Notes under the pieces: model-generated
The model's database searches: none
Told to the model about the DNA's origin: nothing
The model's input: only the letters and a program-made list of their open reading frames with translations
Position numbers and translations under genes: made by a program
Assembly: GCA_026989335.1 (NCBI GenBank)
Contig: JALSJN010000044.1
Location: 1 to 64,000, forward strand
Source: Thiotrichaceae bacterium
Lineage (GTDB): Bacteria > Pseudomonadota > Gammaproteobacteria > Thiotrichales > Thiotrichaceae
Direction: 5' to 3'
Length of the DNA stretch: 64,000 bases
Shown: piece by piece, positions 35,598-44,694 of the stretch
How positions within the stretch are numbered: the stretch's first letter is position 1
Layout of the letters: each line of letters starts with the position of its first letter

Positions 35598-35755
35598 GAG
35601 ACCTTTGCAGGAACCGAGTGACGAGTAAAAATGACTGAAATTCCACTGCTTTTCGTTGAAAAACTTGCTAATACTCGTTATTAGCTTCATTTTCCGCCAC
35701 CATTAGTGAAATTTCATCCGCTTTTTCTTTCGCCACCGACTCGTGACAAAGTCTC
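35598..35755. repeat. MITE-like repeat family 2, copy 1
   Basis: The 158-bp element starts GAGACCTTTGCAGGAACCGA and ends with the reverse complement of GAGACTTTGTCACGAGTCGG. It aligns over its whole length with 61679-61836, at roughly 85-90% identity by eye. It lies in the divergent promoter region between two lipoprotein genes. No clear target duplication is visible. Confidence 0.85.
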
Positions 35756-35780
35756 TAAAATTAAATAAACTAGCCTTGAT

Positions 35781-36479
35781 ATGATATTTGTTAGAATCCT
35801 ATTCCTAATTAGCCTAGCGCAACTATCAGCTTGCGCTAGTCACACAAGCGATGTGAATAGCAAGCAGCTAAAGCCTATGCAAACACTATCAGAAAAATTT
35901 TTGTTAAAAAGAAACCCTAAAAATCATACGATTAGCTTGTTAAAAGATAACAACCCGAGCTTGTTACTTTACAAGAAAACGACTAACTCACAAACATTGG
36001 AAGAAGTTGCTGTTAGCTTTTTACAACGACACCGCAAAGATTTTTTAATCAAAAATCCTGCAGCTGAATTTAAAACTCTTTCTAATAAAACAGACGACCT
36101 TGGGTTTACGCGTATTAAGCTGGCTCAAGTCTATCAAGGTATACCTGTATGGAACGGGATAATCTCAGCGCACTTTAATCGCCAAGGTGAGTTACAGATT
36201 GTACGCGGCGAGTATTTTCCTACGCCTGATAATATTGATATTAAGGCAGGCATGAGCAGCGATGCATTGTTTCAAACAATGTCAGCTATTGATCCAAACA
36301 TAACAAATAAAAATTATAAACTGGCTAAAATTATTTACCCTTTAACTGAAACCACTCCCCGTCTGGCTTATGAGCTTCAACCCGTTGGTCATGCTAAACT
36401 TGCCAGTTATACATATATCATTGATGCAATGACCGGTGACATTCTTAATCGTCAATCGAACATTCAAACGTTACGCTAA
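35781..36479 (+). CDS. Free-standing M4-protease propeptide-like (FTP/PepSY) lipoprotein
   Basis: The 232-residue protein has a lipoprotein signal (LAQLSAC, Cys18) and no catalytic domain. Its body matches the proregion of the next gene. Here DDLGFTRIKLAQVYQGIPVW and GELQIVRGEYFPTPDNI stand against DDLGQYHTRFSQQFKGVPVW and GDLTSLSGKYIPSPSNL in the protease. It ends with the PepSY-like IDAMTGDILNR. FTP and PepSY domains fold and inhibit thermolysin-type enzymes. A lipid-anchored copy could act in trans as chaperone or inhibitor. It is 24 bp upstream of the protease gene. Confidence 0.75.
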   Translation: MIFVRILFLISLAQLSACASHTSDVNSKQLKPMQTLSEKFLLKRNPKNHTISLLKDNNPSLLLYKKTTNSQTLEEVAVSFLQRHRKDFLIKNPAAEFKTLSNKTDDLGFTRIKLAQVYQGIPVWNGIISAHFNRQGELQIVRGEYFPTPDNIDIKAGMSSDALFQTMSAIDPNITNKNYKLAKIIYPLTETTPRLAYELQPVGHAKLASYTYIIDAMTGDILNRQSNIQTLR

Positions 36480-36503
36480 TACAATAAAATTTAAAGGATT
36501 CAC

Positions 36504-39500
36504 ATGCTTTCAACGAAAACCGCCTCTTATCACAAGACGAAAATAACTTTTTTTAGTTTAGCGTTTACGTCACTACTAGGCTTCTCTTTAAGTTTATCGG
36601 CAGCACCTTTGCCCCAAATGAACACATTTAATAATCCTTTACCAAATGATGACAACCTAGGAATATCCCCTTTTAAATTACTGACAGACAATAGTGACAA
36701 AGGAAAACTCGTTAAGGCGTTTAAAGATTTATACAAACAGCAACGAAAACTAAGCCAACAAACTTCCACTGGCAGTACGTCTTTCATGCCGATAAAGAAT
36801 AACACTGCTAAAAATAGTTTAGTAAACACCTTTACTCAGCGAAGCAATAAACAATTGTCATTCCAACTTGGAAAGAAAGAAGGTGCAAGCAGTTTATTAA
36901 AAATAAACAGAGATAGCTTAGGAGTACCGACATTTATAAATGGGATTTCTAATGATAACTGGCTGAGCGCACAGGGCTCTTATGGCATTCGGTTCACGCC
37001 AGATGATAGCTTTATAAAAAGTAAAAACTTGGCTTTTTTTGATAAGTACAAGCAACTTTTAAAGTTAGAGTCGCCCGAAACAGAGCTGGTGCAAACTAAC
37101 CTTCATCAAGATGATTTAGGTCAATACCACACAAGGTTTAGCCAACAATTTAAAGGCGTCCCTGTTTGGAAATCTGGCCTGGTAACGCATAGCAATTTAT
37201 ACGGTGACCTTACCAGCTTAAGTGGAAAATACATACCATCACCGAGTAATCTTTCTATCACGCCAACCATTGGCCATGATGAAGCCGTTAGTCGTGCAAT
37301 TACCGCTTTATTAGCTGACGAGCAAGCAGACTCAATTAAGTCTGAAAGCAAACTGGTTATCTATGCAGACAAAGATACCTTTATCCCTGTACTTGCTTGG
37401 GAACTAGAACTTGATGTATCAATCGCTAAACAATTGGTGGTGTTAATCAATGCACAAACAGGTGGGGTAATTCTCAGCTATAACAACATTCATACCGAAA
37501 ACGTCAAGGGAGGTGGTGAAGATGTTTTAGGCAAAACACGTAACCTTAACGTTTGGCAAAAAAGCGGTGAGTACTTTTTGCATGATACCAGTAAAGATAT
37601 GTATGACGCTGCTACACAAGATGCTTTTGACCCCGATGAGACTAAAGGAATAATCTCGATAATTGATGCACGAAACGAACCTGCGGACATTGAAAATGAC
37701 CCTTTTCCTGATTTATTCCGTATCAGCTCAAGTTCTAAGAACAGTGGTTGGCTTGACGAGGGCGTAAGCGCTGCTTTTAATTTATCCGAAACCTATGATT
37801 ACTACAATGAAAAACACAAACGAAAATCGTTAGATGGAGAGGGTGGCGCGATAACGGCTGTCGTTCGTTTAAGTAATAATTTTGATAATGCTTTTTGGAA
37901 TGGCAAAGCAAAAATGATGTTCTTTGGCGATGGAGATAAATATACCTCGTCGCTGGATGTTATTGCCCACGAGCTAACGCATGGAGTAACAGGAACCTCA
38001 TCTAAGCTTATCTACCAAGGGCAACCTGGCGCTATTAATGAGTCGATGTCTGATATTTTTGGGGAGGCAGCAGAGCGACGCACCTATGGTAGCAACGATT
38101 GGGCAATGGGTACGGAGTTAAGAACCGTATTACGTAATATGAAAAACCCTCGCTCGATTAATAGCGGCTTAGGCAGACCCTACCCTTCTAAAATGAGTGA
38201 ATATGAAGACTTAACGCCGGATCAAGATAACGGTGGCGTGCATGTTAATAGCAGTATTATTAATTATGCCTTCTATCAACTTGCTGAAGGCTTAAATAGC
38301 TCAATCGGTTTTGATAATGCAGCGAAGGTTTTTTATCGTGCGAACACCACTCATTTATTGCCTCGCTCAGAATTTTCAGACTTACGTCGTGCCTGCATAC
38401 AATCAGCGGATGATATTTTTGGTAAAGACTCAGCCCAATCAAAAGCCACAGCAAGTGCTTTTGATGTCGTAGAAATTTACGATAACCCAATCACTCCTCC
38501 ACCAACAACAGGGACGCCTTCAAGCTCTTCGGACTCCGTTGTAACATTATTTGTGCAAGATGGCGCAATACATCTTGGACGAAGAGAAAAAGGCCTCGAC
38601 AATGATAACCCTGTTTTCTTAAGTAATACAAAGTCGAACGGACAACGCCCTGCGGTAACGGGTGATGGTACCGTAGCTGCATTTATTACAGATGAAAATG
38701 ATGTGTGCTTGGTAGAAACTAAGACGGGGAATGAGAAGTGTATAGGCAATAAAGGTATGTTTCATGCAGTAGCTTTTTCACCTGATGATCGTTACATTAG
38801 TATTATATTTAGAGACTCAGTTACAAAAAAAGCGTTACCCTCAATTACTGTTATTGATCAAAATGAACCTGATGAAGATAAAAATTCAAAAGATTACAAA
38901 TTAAAAGCGGTTCAATTGGATGAATCAAGTAATGAAATCGTTTATGCCGATGCGATGGACTTTAATGCAAGTAATCGTTATCTAGTTTATGACGCTCTCA
39001 ATAATGTAGGTTTAAGCAGTGGTAATAAACGTGAGGTTTGGAGCATTTATGCACTCGACCTTAAAACAGGTGATACCATTGCTTTAGTGCCACCACAAAA
39101 TAATGCCAATGTTGGTTACCCTAGCTTCAGTAATATCAATAATAATTTAATGACGTTTGATATTTTCAATACCGAAACAAAGATGAATAGTGTTGTGACC
39201 GCTGATGCATCTACCGGTGAAATCACTAAGATAGCAGAAACAGACAAGTATTCTCTGCCATCACTTACCGGAGATGACAAATCACTTGTTTATTCGGTAA
39301 AAGACTCAAACACCACAGGCTATTCTTTGTACATTAAAAATTTGGCAAAAGGTTCTGCCGCTACTAAATGGCTTGGTGACGCTTACGCAGGCGTAGTTTA
39401 TAGACGCGGAAAAATTAAAGCACCTGCGGCTATTGATTTGCAAGTGTCTCAAACGGTCAAGGTTAGCGCACAATCAAATGACAGCATTAACTTCAGCATT

Positions 39501-39887
39501 GCATTAAAAAATGCAGGCCCTGACACAGCAACTAAAGTAGTCATGACGAGTAACTTTTCTGCAGGTTTAAAGCTTCCTACAACGCTACCTTCTGGCTGTA
39601 AAAAAAGTAGTGCCTCAAAAGTAGAATGTACAGTGAGCTCCCTCAAATCTGGGGCTACCAAGAACATTGCTTTAACACTTTTAGTAACCAAAACGGGCGA
39701 CGTAAGTAATGCCGTACAAGTCACGGGCGCAGAAAATGATAGCAATACTAGCAATAACACCAATGTCTTAAAGTTTAAAGTGACTAAAGTAGAAAGCGGC
39801 GGTGGCTCTAGCAGTGGTAGTGGAGGCATGTCGTGGTTAGTTTTAGCTGGTTTAATGCTTATGAGGCGTTTAAAAATCGCTTATTAA
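36504..39887 (+). CDS. Secreted M4 (thermolysin-type) metalloprotease with beta-propeller and GlyGly-CTERM
   Basis: The zinc endopeptidase has 1127 residues. It runs: signal peptide (to about 34), FTP and PepSY proregion (about 130-330), M4 domain with HELTH at 489-493 and the third ligand in GAINE (Glu513), and the catalytic His in GGVHVNSS. Next come a TolB/WD40-like propeller segment (about 675-970), a DUF11-type adhesion repeat (LQVSQTVKVSAQSNDSINFS, about 980-1090) and a Gly/Ser linker. The end is a GlyGly-CTERM tail, GGMSWLVLAGLMLMRRLK. Type II secretion followed by rhombosortase anchoring is expected. The usual M4 enzyme is about half this size. Confidence 0.92.
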   Translation: MLSTKTASYHKTKITFFSLAFTSLLGFSLSLSAAPLPQMNTFNNPLPNDDNLGISPFKLLTDNSDKGKLVKAFKDLYKQQRKLSQQTSTGSTSFMPIKNNTAKNSLVNTFTQRSNKQLSFQLGKKEGASSLLKINRDSLGVPTFINGISNDNWLSAQGSYGIRFTPDDSFIKSKNLAFFDKYKQLLKLESPETELVQTNLHQDDLGQYHTRFSQQFKGVPVWKSGLVTHSNLYGDLTSLSGKYIPSPSNLSITPTIGHDEAVSRAITALLADEQADSIKSESKLVIYADKDTFIPVLAWELELDVSIAKQLVVLINAQTGGVILSYNNIHTENVKGGGEDVLGKTRNLNVWQKSGEYFLHDTSKDMYDAATQDAFDPDETKGIISIIDARNEPADIENDPFPDLFRISSSSKNSGWLDEGVSAAFNLSETYDYYNEKHKRKSLDGEGGAITAVVRLSNNFDNAFWNGKAKMMFFGDGDKYTSSLDVIAHELTHGVTGTSSKLIYQGQPGAINESMSDIFGEAAERRTYGSNDWAMGTELRTVLRNMKNPRSINSGLGRPYPSKMSEYEDLTPDQDNGGVHVNSSIINYAFYQLAEGLNSSIGFDNAAKVFYRANTTHLLPRSEFSDLRRACIQSADDIFGKDSAQSKATASAFDVVEIYDNPITPPPTTGTPSSSSDSVVTLFVQDGAIHLGRREKGLDNDNPVFLSNTKSNGQRPAVTGDGTVAAFITDENDVCLVETKTGNEKCIGNKGMFHAVAFSPDDRYISIIFRDSVTKKALPSITVIDQNEPDEDKNSKDYKLKAVQLDESSNEIVYADAMDFNASNRYLVYDALNNVGLSSGNKREVWSIYALDLKTGDTIALVPPQNNANVGYPSFSNINNNLMTFDIFNTETKMNSVVTADASTGEITKIAETDKYSLPSLTGDDKSLVYSVKDSNTTGYSLYIKNLAKGSAATKWLGDAYAGVVYRRGKIKAPAAIDLQVSQTVKVSAQSNDSINFSIALKNAGPDTATKVVMTSNFSAGLKLPTTLPSGCKKSSASKVECTVSSLKSGATKNIALTLLVTKTGDVSNAVQVTGAENDSNTSNNTNVLKFKVTKVESGGGSSSGSGGMSWLVLAGLMLMRRLKIAY

Positions 39888-39936
39888 TAGCGCCTGTTTC
39901 AAGCTAGAAAAATAGAAATACTCTATAATCCAGCTC

Positions 39937-40914
39937 ATGCAGACTCAAACCGACTTTTTACAAATACGTACACACCTCAAAACCGCCATTATCGGGCAAG
40001 AAAACTTGCTCGATAGATTGCTTATTGGTGTGTTAACCGGTGGCCATGTACTCTTAGAAGGTTTACCAGGGCTGGCTAAAACCACAGCCGTTACTGCCCT
40101 TGCTAACGGTATTCAAGCCTCTTTTCAGCGGATTCAATTCACCCCCGATTTAATGCCTGCTGATTTAACCGGCAGTGATATTTTTTCACCTAAGGATAGC
40201 GCCTTTCATTTTGTTAAAGGCCCGCTTTTTCATGAAATCGTACTCGCTGATGAAATAAACCGTGCCCCACCCAAAGTTCAATCTGCATTATTAGAGGCTA
40301 TGCAAGAGCAGCAAATCACAGTCGGTGGTGTAACCCGTGACTTGCCTGAATTATTTATGGTGCTGGCAACCCAAAACCCGCTAGAGCAAAGCGGAACTTA
40401 CCCGCTGCCCGAAGCACAACTTGACCGTTTTTTACTACATATTGTTTTGGGCTACCCTAGCGCTGAAGATGAATTACTGATTTTACAGCGTGATAGGCAG
40501 CACCACTTTGGGGCTGATAAAGACACCTCATTAAGCCCAATCACACCTGAAACCGTACTCAATGCTCGACGAGAAGTGGCAGAAATTCACGTAAAACAAG
40601 TGCTCGAAGAATATATCGTCAAGCTGGTTGGCATGACGAGGCATTTAGAAAAAGTACAGCCGGCAGAATGCGATGATAACTGGGCAGAATTTTTACGCGC
40701 AGGGGCTTCACCACGTGCTTCAATTGCCTTGTTGCGCGCCAGTAGCGCTATGGCGTATTTGAAAGGTCGAGATTATGTTATCCCCGAAGATATTATCGCC
40801 ATCGCACCTGATGTTTTGCGTCATCGTTTGGTGCTTGGTCATACCGCGCGTACAGCGAATATCACTGCAGATGATATTATTCAACAAATTATTACTACGG
40901 TTGCAGTTCCTTGA
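39937..40914 (+). CDS. MoxR-type AAA+ ATPase
   Basis: The 325-residue cytoplasmic ATPase has Walker A EGLPGLAKTTA (about 48), Walker B VLADEINRAPPKVQSALLEA (about 102), the MoxR-typical ATQNPLEQSGTYPLPEAQLDRF (about 146-167), and a C-terminal lid. MoxR proteins act as chaperones for VWA proteins. It overlaps the DUF58 gene by 4 nt. Its VWA partners are not downstream but 6 kb away on the other strand. Confidence 0.94.
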   Translation: MQTQTDFLQIRTHLKTAIIGQENLLDRLLIGVLTGGHVLLEGLPGLAKTTAVTALANGIQASFQRIQFTPDLMPADLTGSDIFSPKDSAFHFVKGPLFHEIVLADEINRAPPKVQSALLEAMQEQQITVGGVTRDLPELFMVLATQNPLEQSGTYPLPEAQLDRFLLHIVLGYPSAEDELLILQRDRQHHFGADKDTSLSPITPETVLNARREVAEIHVKQVLEEYIVKLVGMTRHLEKVQPAECDDNWAEFLRAGASPRASIALLRASSAMAYLKGRDYVIPEDIIAIAPDVLRHRLVLGHTARTANITADDIIQQIITTVAVP

Positions 40915-41849
40915 GCCTATCTTTTTTTAAAAGAAGCGCCTTGCCCACCGAAACCCGTTGGCTTAATCAAAAAGAGCTTCACGATTTACAAGCTCTAGCA
41001 GAGAAAATTAACACATCCACCGCCGCAAGCGATAAACAGCAAACCCAACAGGCAGGCCAACTCAATAGCCGCATATTGGGTAGCGGTAATGACTATGCCG
41101 AAAGTCGCCCTTACCAAAATGGTGACGACCCTCGATCAATTAACTGGCGATTAAGCGCGCGCTCACAAGAAACCTTTGTGAAAACGTATTATGCGGATTC
41201 TCGCCCTACTTTGGCTATTTTGTTAGATCAGCGTAAAGCCATGCTTTTTGGCACACGTAAACGTTTGAAAATAAACCAAGCGTTAAGAGCTAGCGTATTA
41301 CTTAGCAAAGCGGGCGTTATTCATGGGCTTGATTTTAAAGCTTGGGTTTTAACAGATCATTCACTCGAATATTTTGATAACAGCGACGCTTTTCTACTAA
41401 AAGCGAATAAATATGAAGCAACCCAAGAGAGAGATTTTTCAGCCTCGAGCAACGCGAACGTTTGCTTTGGCTCCGCATTAAAAGAAATAAGGCCGCAGCT
41501 AGCCACCGATTCTTTATTTTACATAATCAGTGACTTTTCAGGACTTCAAAAGCAACAGCTAGCAGCGTTGGCTAGTCACTGCGCTATACAAACTTTTCAT
41601 ATTATTGATCCTGCCGAAGTCAGTTTAAACAATATCGGTTCATTGTCGCTAGAGGACAGCAACGGGATTGGCTTAAAGATTGAAACTCAAAATGATGCTC
41701 AACGAGTGAGATTTAGCAGTAAAGTCGGGGCTATTATTGATAGCCGAAAGAAGACCATAGCGGATTTAAACATCAACTATACCCGCATAATGACTGACGC
41801 AGATAGTATTCATACACAGATTTATCTTCCTATAAAAAGTACCACATAG
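40911..41849 (+). CDS. DUF58 protein of the MoxR/Bat system
   Basis: The 312-residue protein starts with TTG overlapping the MoxR stop (TTGA). It has the DUF58 block GNDYAESRPYQNGDDPRSINWRLSAR (given by its ends at about 62-87) and a VWA-like fold in which the metal site is degenerate (ILLDQRK). There are no membrane helices, unlike some relatives. It is co-transcribed with MoxR. Confidence 0.9.
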   Translation: MSLSFFKRSALPTETRWLNQKELHDLQALAEKINTSTAASDKQQTQQAGQLNSRILGSGNDYAESRPYQNGDDPRSINWRLSARSQETFVKTYYADSRPTLAILLDQRKAMLFGTRKRLKINQALRASVLLSKAGVIHGLDFKAWVLTDHSLEYFDNSDAFLLKANKYEATQERDFSASSNANVCFGSALKEIRPQLATDSLFYIISDFSGLQKQQLAALASHCAIQTFHIIDPAEVSLNNIGSLSLEDSNGIGLKIETQNDAQRVRFSSKVGAIIDSRKKTIADLNINYTRIMTDADSIHTQIYLPIKSTT

Positions 41850-42008
41850 ATTAAAATTTACACATAAACGAGAGAGGCACTCAACTTGATTAACTTCGCC
41901 TATCCGTTTAAAATCAAGCTATTACATGGAAATAACTTTTTAACAACGATTAAAAGTCCATACGATCAACGGGCGAATACTAATTAATACAACCAAAGGA
42001 AGGAAAAA

Positions 42009-42332
42009 ATGGCAGATTTAAACAAGATAATAGAAAACGTAAAGAAATACGATAGCAATGCGGATGAGAAATTAGTTACCGCTATTTTTGACAGTCTTAA
42101 ATTAGTCCATGAAAATCTCGATGCAATGCTGGTCGGCTGTACTGATGATAGTGAATTAGCAACAGTGAAAAGAAACTTTCTTATGAAAAAACTAGGGTTA
42201 GACGATAGTCCAGAACTTGATGCAGCGGTTAAAGAAATTTGTGCACAGGTAAAAGAAGATCGTCAAAAGCAACGTGTGACTTTCTACTACTTACTGGCTA
42301 AGAAGTTTGGTAAAGAGTCTGTGTACGCGTAA
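42009..42332 (+). CDS. DUF2853 family protein
   Basis: This 107-residue soluble helical protein has the family pattern VKKYDSNADEKLVTAIFDSL, a central CTDDSELATVKRNFLMKKLGL, and RVTFYYLLAKKFGKE at the end. No function is established for this family. There is a strong GGAAGG ribosome site. It is 20 bp upstream of coaE, possibly in the same transcript. Confidence 0.85.
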   Translation: MADLNKIIENVKKYDSNADEKLVTAIFDSLKLVHENLDAMLVGCTDDSELATVKRNFLMKKLGLDDSPELDAAVKEICAQVKEDRQKQRVTFYYLLAKKFGKESVYA

Positions 42333-42352
42333 GCGAAGCAGTACAGCCTACG

Positions 42353-42958
42353 ATGTTAAAAGTAGGTCTTACAGGAGGCATCGGCAGTGGTAAAAGTACC
42401 ACAGTCGATGCCTTTCGGGTTTTGGGCGTACCCATTATTGATGCTGATCAAATCGCTAAAAATAGTGTAAAAAAAGGTCAACCCGCACTTACTGAAATCG
42501 TCAAAAGGTTTGGTGATGAAATTTTATTACGCAGTGGTGAGCTAAACCGACAAATCCTCAAGCATCAAATATTCTCAAATTCAAAATCATTAGCAGCTCT
42601 TGAAGAAATTCTCCATCCGCATATAAAAGTGACAATTCTGCAAAAAATCAAAGCCCTTGAAAGCTCTGAAAACCTGCCTCCTTATGTAATTGTTGATATT
42701 CCTTTATTAGTTGAAAAAAACTATCAGGATATTTTTGATCATATTATTGTTGTCGATTGTTCTACTAAGCAACAAATCAAACGTGTAATACAACGAGATG
42801 GGATGGATGAAATAAGTATTAAAAAAATTATCCGCCAACAAGCTGGCCGTGATCAGCGAAAACAAGCCGCTAGTCATATTTTAGATAACTCAAAAGACGT
42901 TGAAGGTTTAACTCGACAGGTAAATCAGCTACACCAGCGCTTTGTTTCTGAAAAATAA
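42353..42958 (+). CDS. coaE: Dephospho-CoA kinase
   Basis: CoaE catalyses the last step of coenzyme A synthesis. The 201-residue protein begins with the P-loop LTGGIGSGKSTT (residues 6-17), the substrate Asp in IIDADQIAK, and the lid region RDQRKQAASHILDN. It lies before zapD, as in many gammaproteobacteria, but the usual prepilin peptidase gene pilD and yacG are missing. Confidence 0.96.
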   Translation: MLKVGLTGGIGSGKSTTVDAFRVLGVPIIDADQIAKNSVKKGQPALTEIVKRFGDEILLRSGELNRQILKHQIFSNSKSLAALEEILHPHIKVTILQKIKALESSENLPPYVIVDIPLLVEKNYQDIFDHIIVVDCSTKQQIKRVIQRDGMDEISIKKIIRQQAGRDQRKQAASHILDNSKDVEGLTRQVNQLHQRFVSEK

Positions 42959-42996
42959 TTGCTATACTTCTCTTATTACGTTCTCGGCTCCTAGAT

Positions 42997-43761
42997 ATGT
43001 CATCATTATACGAACAACCTTTAAATGAAAAAATGCGCCTTTTTATGCGGCTTTCTCATTTAATGAAGCGTTTTAATTATCACCTCGAAATCCCAACGCC
43101 AGAAAATTGCCAAGCTGCCGTTATGGTATTGCTTGAAATTTATAGCCTTTCTTCTCGATTAGATGTAAAGAATACGACCTTACATATCATGGATGGTCTA
43201 GCACAATCTATTCGTGAAAATAGAGAGCTCGAAGGCACTGAGCGGCTTCGATTAGAGCATTTACTGGAAAAGTTGGAAGAAAAAAGCAAACAACTTTACA
43301 ACTTAAGTGGCCAACTGGGACAACATTTAAAATCACACAATTTTTTAAATATCTTAAGGCAGCGCTCAACCATTGCTGGTGGTGTTAACGGCTTAGATAT
43401 TCCTTTGTTTAGTTATTGGCTTAATCTAACTGAGAAGAAACGGGTGAGTGACCTTAAAGACTGGGCAGCACCTTACAACACAGCTTTTGGCGCTATAGAG
43501 TTATTAATGGAAGTAATTCTAGGTAACAAAGAAACACAACAACTGACTGCTGAAGGCGGTTTTTATCAATCGAGCTTAAGCCCCGAAAATGAGTATCAAC
43601 TGTTATCTGTTGAGTTACCTGAAAACGTCGCATTTTACCCTGAAATAAGCGCGGGTAAGCAGCGTTATTCGATACGTTTTGTCGATGCCTCGTTATTAGA
43701 AACCAAGGGTAAACAGAATTTTAAAAGTATTGAATTTATTTTAAACTTATACAGCTATTGA
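42997..43761 (+). CDS. zapD: Cell division protein ZapD
   Basis: ZapD binds the FtsZ C-terminus and bundles filaments at the division site. The 254-residue protein starts YEQPLNEKMRLFMRLSHLMKRF, which is diagnostic, and has the helical then beta layout of the family (DUF1342). No transmembrane segment is present. It is 38 bp downstream of coaE. Confidence 0.95.
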   Translation: MSSLYEQPLNEKMRLFMRLSHLMKRFNYHLEIPTPENCQAAVMVLLEIYSLSSRLDVKNTTLHIMDGLAQSIRENRELEGTERLRLEHLLEKLEEKSKQLYNLSGQLGQHLKSHNFLNILRQRSTIAGGVNGLDIPLFSYWLNLTEKKRVSDLKDWAAPYNTAFGAIELLMEVILGNKETQQLTAEGGFYQSSLSPENEYQLLSVELPENVAFYPEISAGKQRYSIRFVDASLLETKGKQNFKSIEFILNLYSY

Positions 43762-44001
43762 AACTTGATCAACGCCTATAGGTCCTAGCTATCCCCCCAG
43801 CTAAGCTTCCAGTACACCATCTTGGTCGTTAGCCAGACTGACTGTAGAGAAATTTTCAGGCGTTAGGATAATAGCCAACCACATACTGCCCTATAACAAG
43901 GTATTAGACAAAATAAGAAAAGCCTGGAAGCGTTTGTAACAAACCCCACTAGCAAAGCGCTTTTACATAGAGTCAAGTTAGTTTGCATAATCAGCCTTGA
44001 T

Positions 44002-44643
44002 TCAGCTGCTACCTTTACTGGCCAAGAACAAACCTGCGCCAATCATAATACTGCCTGCTGTACGATTGAGTTTTTTCATAGCACTTACAGATTTTAAGTG
44101 TTTACGCACCGATGATGCGGTAACTGCAACCAACATTAAACCTGCCAGTAAAGCAACAAAAGTAAGGGCGCTAAGTAAGAAAACATCTTCGCCGTTCATC
44201 ACGGTTAAGTCTATAAAAGTGGGTAGAAAAGCGATATAAAAAAGAATCACTTTAGGGTTTGATGCGGAAATTAAAAAGCCTTGCGTAAAACCACCGAGCC
44301 AGTCTTTTGCTGATTGGCTGTTTTTTTGATTGACGCTAAAATTAGTATCGACCTTTGTAGTCCACATTTTCCAGCCTAAGTAGATTAAATAAGCCGCACC
44401 GACAAAGCGAATGACAGTGAACAGCCCACCATAGTTTTCAGCGATGGTGGCTAAGCCAAACGTTGATAAAATTAGATAGATAATATCACTAACGGCAATA
44501 CCTACGGACATTGGTAAACAAGCCCAAACTCCAGAAACTAATGCTCTTGCGAGTAAGGCAAACGTACCGGGACCAGGCGTGATCGCAAAAATAAATATGG
44601 CGATGAAGAATGCGACGGAGGCTATAACACTGTCATATTTCAA
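44002..44643 (-). CDS. LysE/RhtB-family amino-acid exporter
   Basis: The 213-residue inner-membrane protein has six predicted helices. It carries the LysE signature FAITPGPGTFALLARAL (about 18-34) and GAAYLIYLGWKMW (about 77-89), and ends with the typical LNRTAGSIMIGAGLFLA. The family exports homoserine, threonine or lysine; the substrate is not readable here. The gene stands alone. Confidence 0.9.
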   Translation of the reverse strand: MKYDSVIASVAFFIAIFIFAITPGPGTFALLARALVSGVWACLPMSVGIAVSDIIYLILSTFGLATIAENYGGLFTVIRFVGAAYLIYLGWKMWTTKVDTNFSVNQKNSQSAKDWLGGFTQGFLISASNPKVILFYIAFLPTFIDLTVMNGEDVFLLSALTFVALLAGLMLVAVTASSVRKHLKSVSAMKKLNRTAGSIMIGAGLFLASKGSS

Positions 44644-44694
44644 TCAAATAGGTTCTTCATTAAGGAAGCATCCAAAGCATACCAATTTACACGC

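Noticed and set aside
43762-44001. Possible remnant gene between zapD and the LysE gene, with a 44-codon open frame ending in KIRKAWKRL
   Set aside because: It has no start codon, no ribosome site and no recognisable domain. The usual yacG is not there either.
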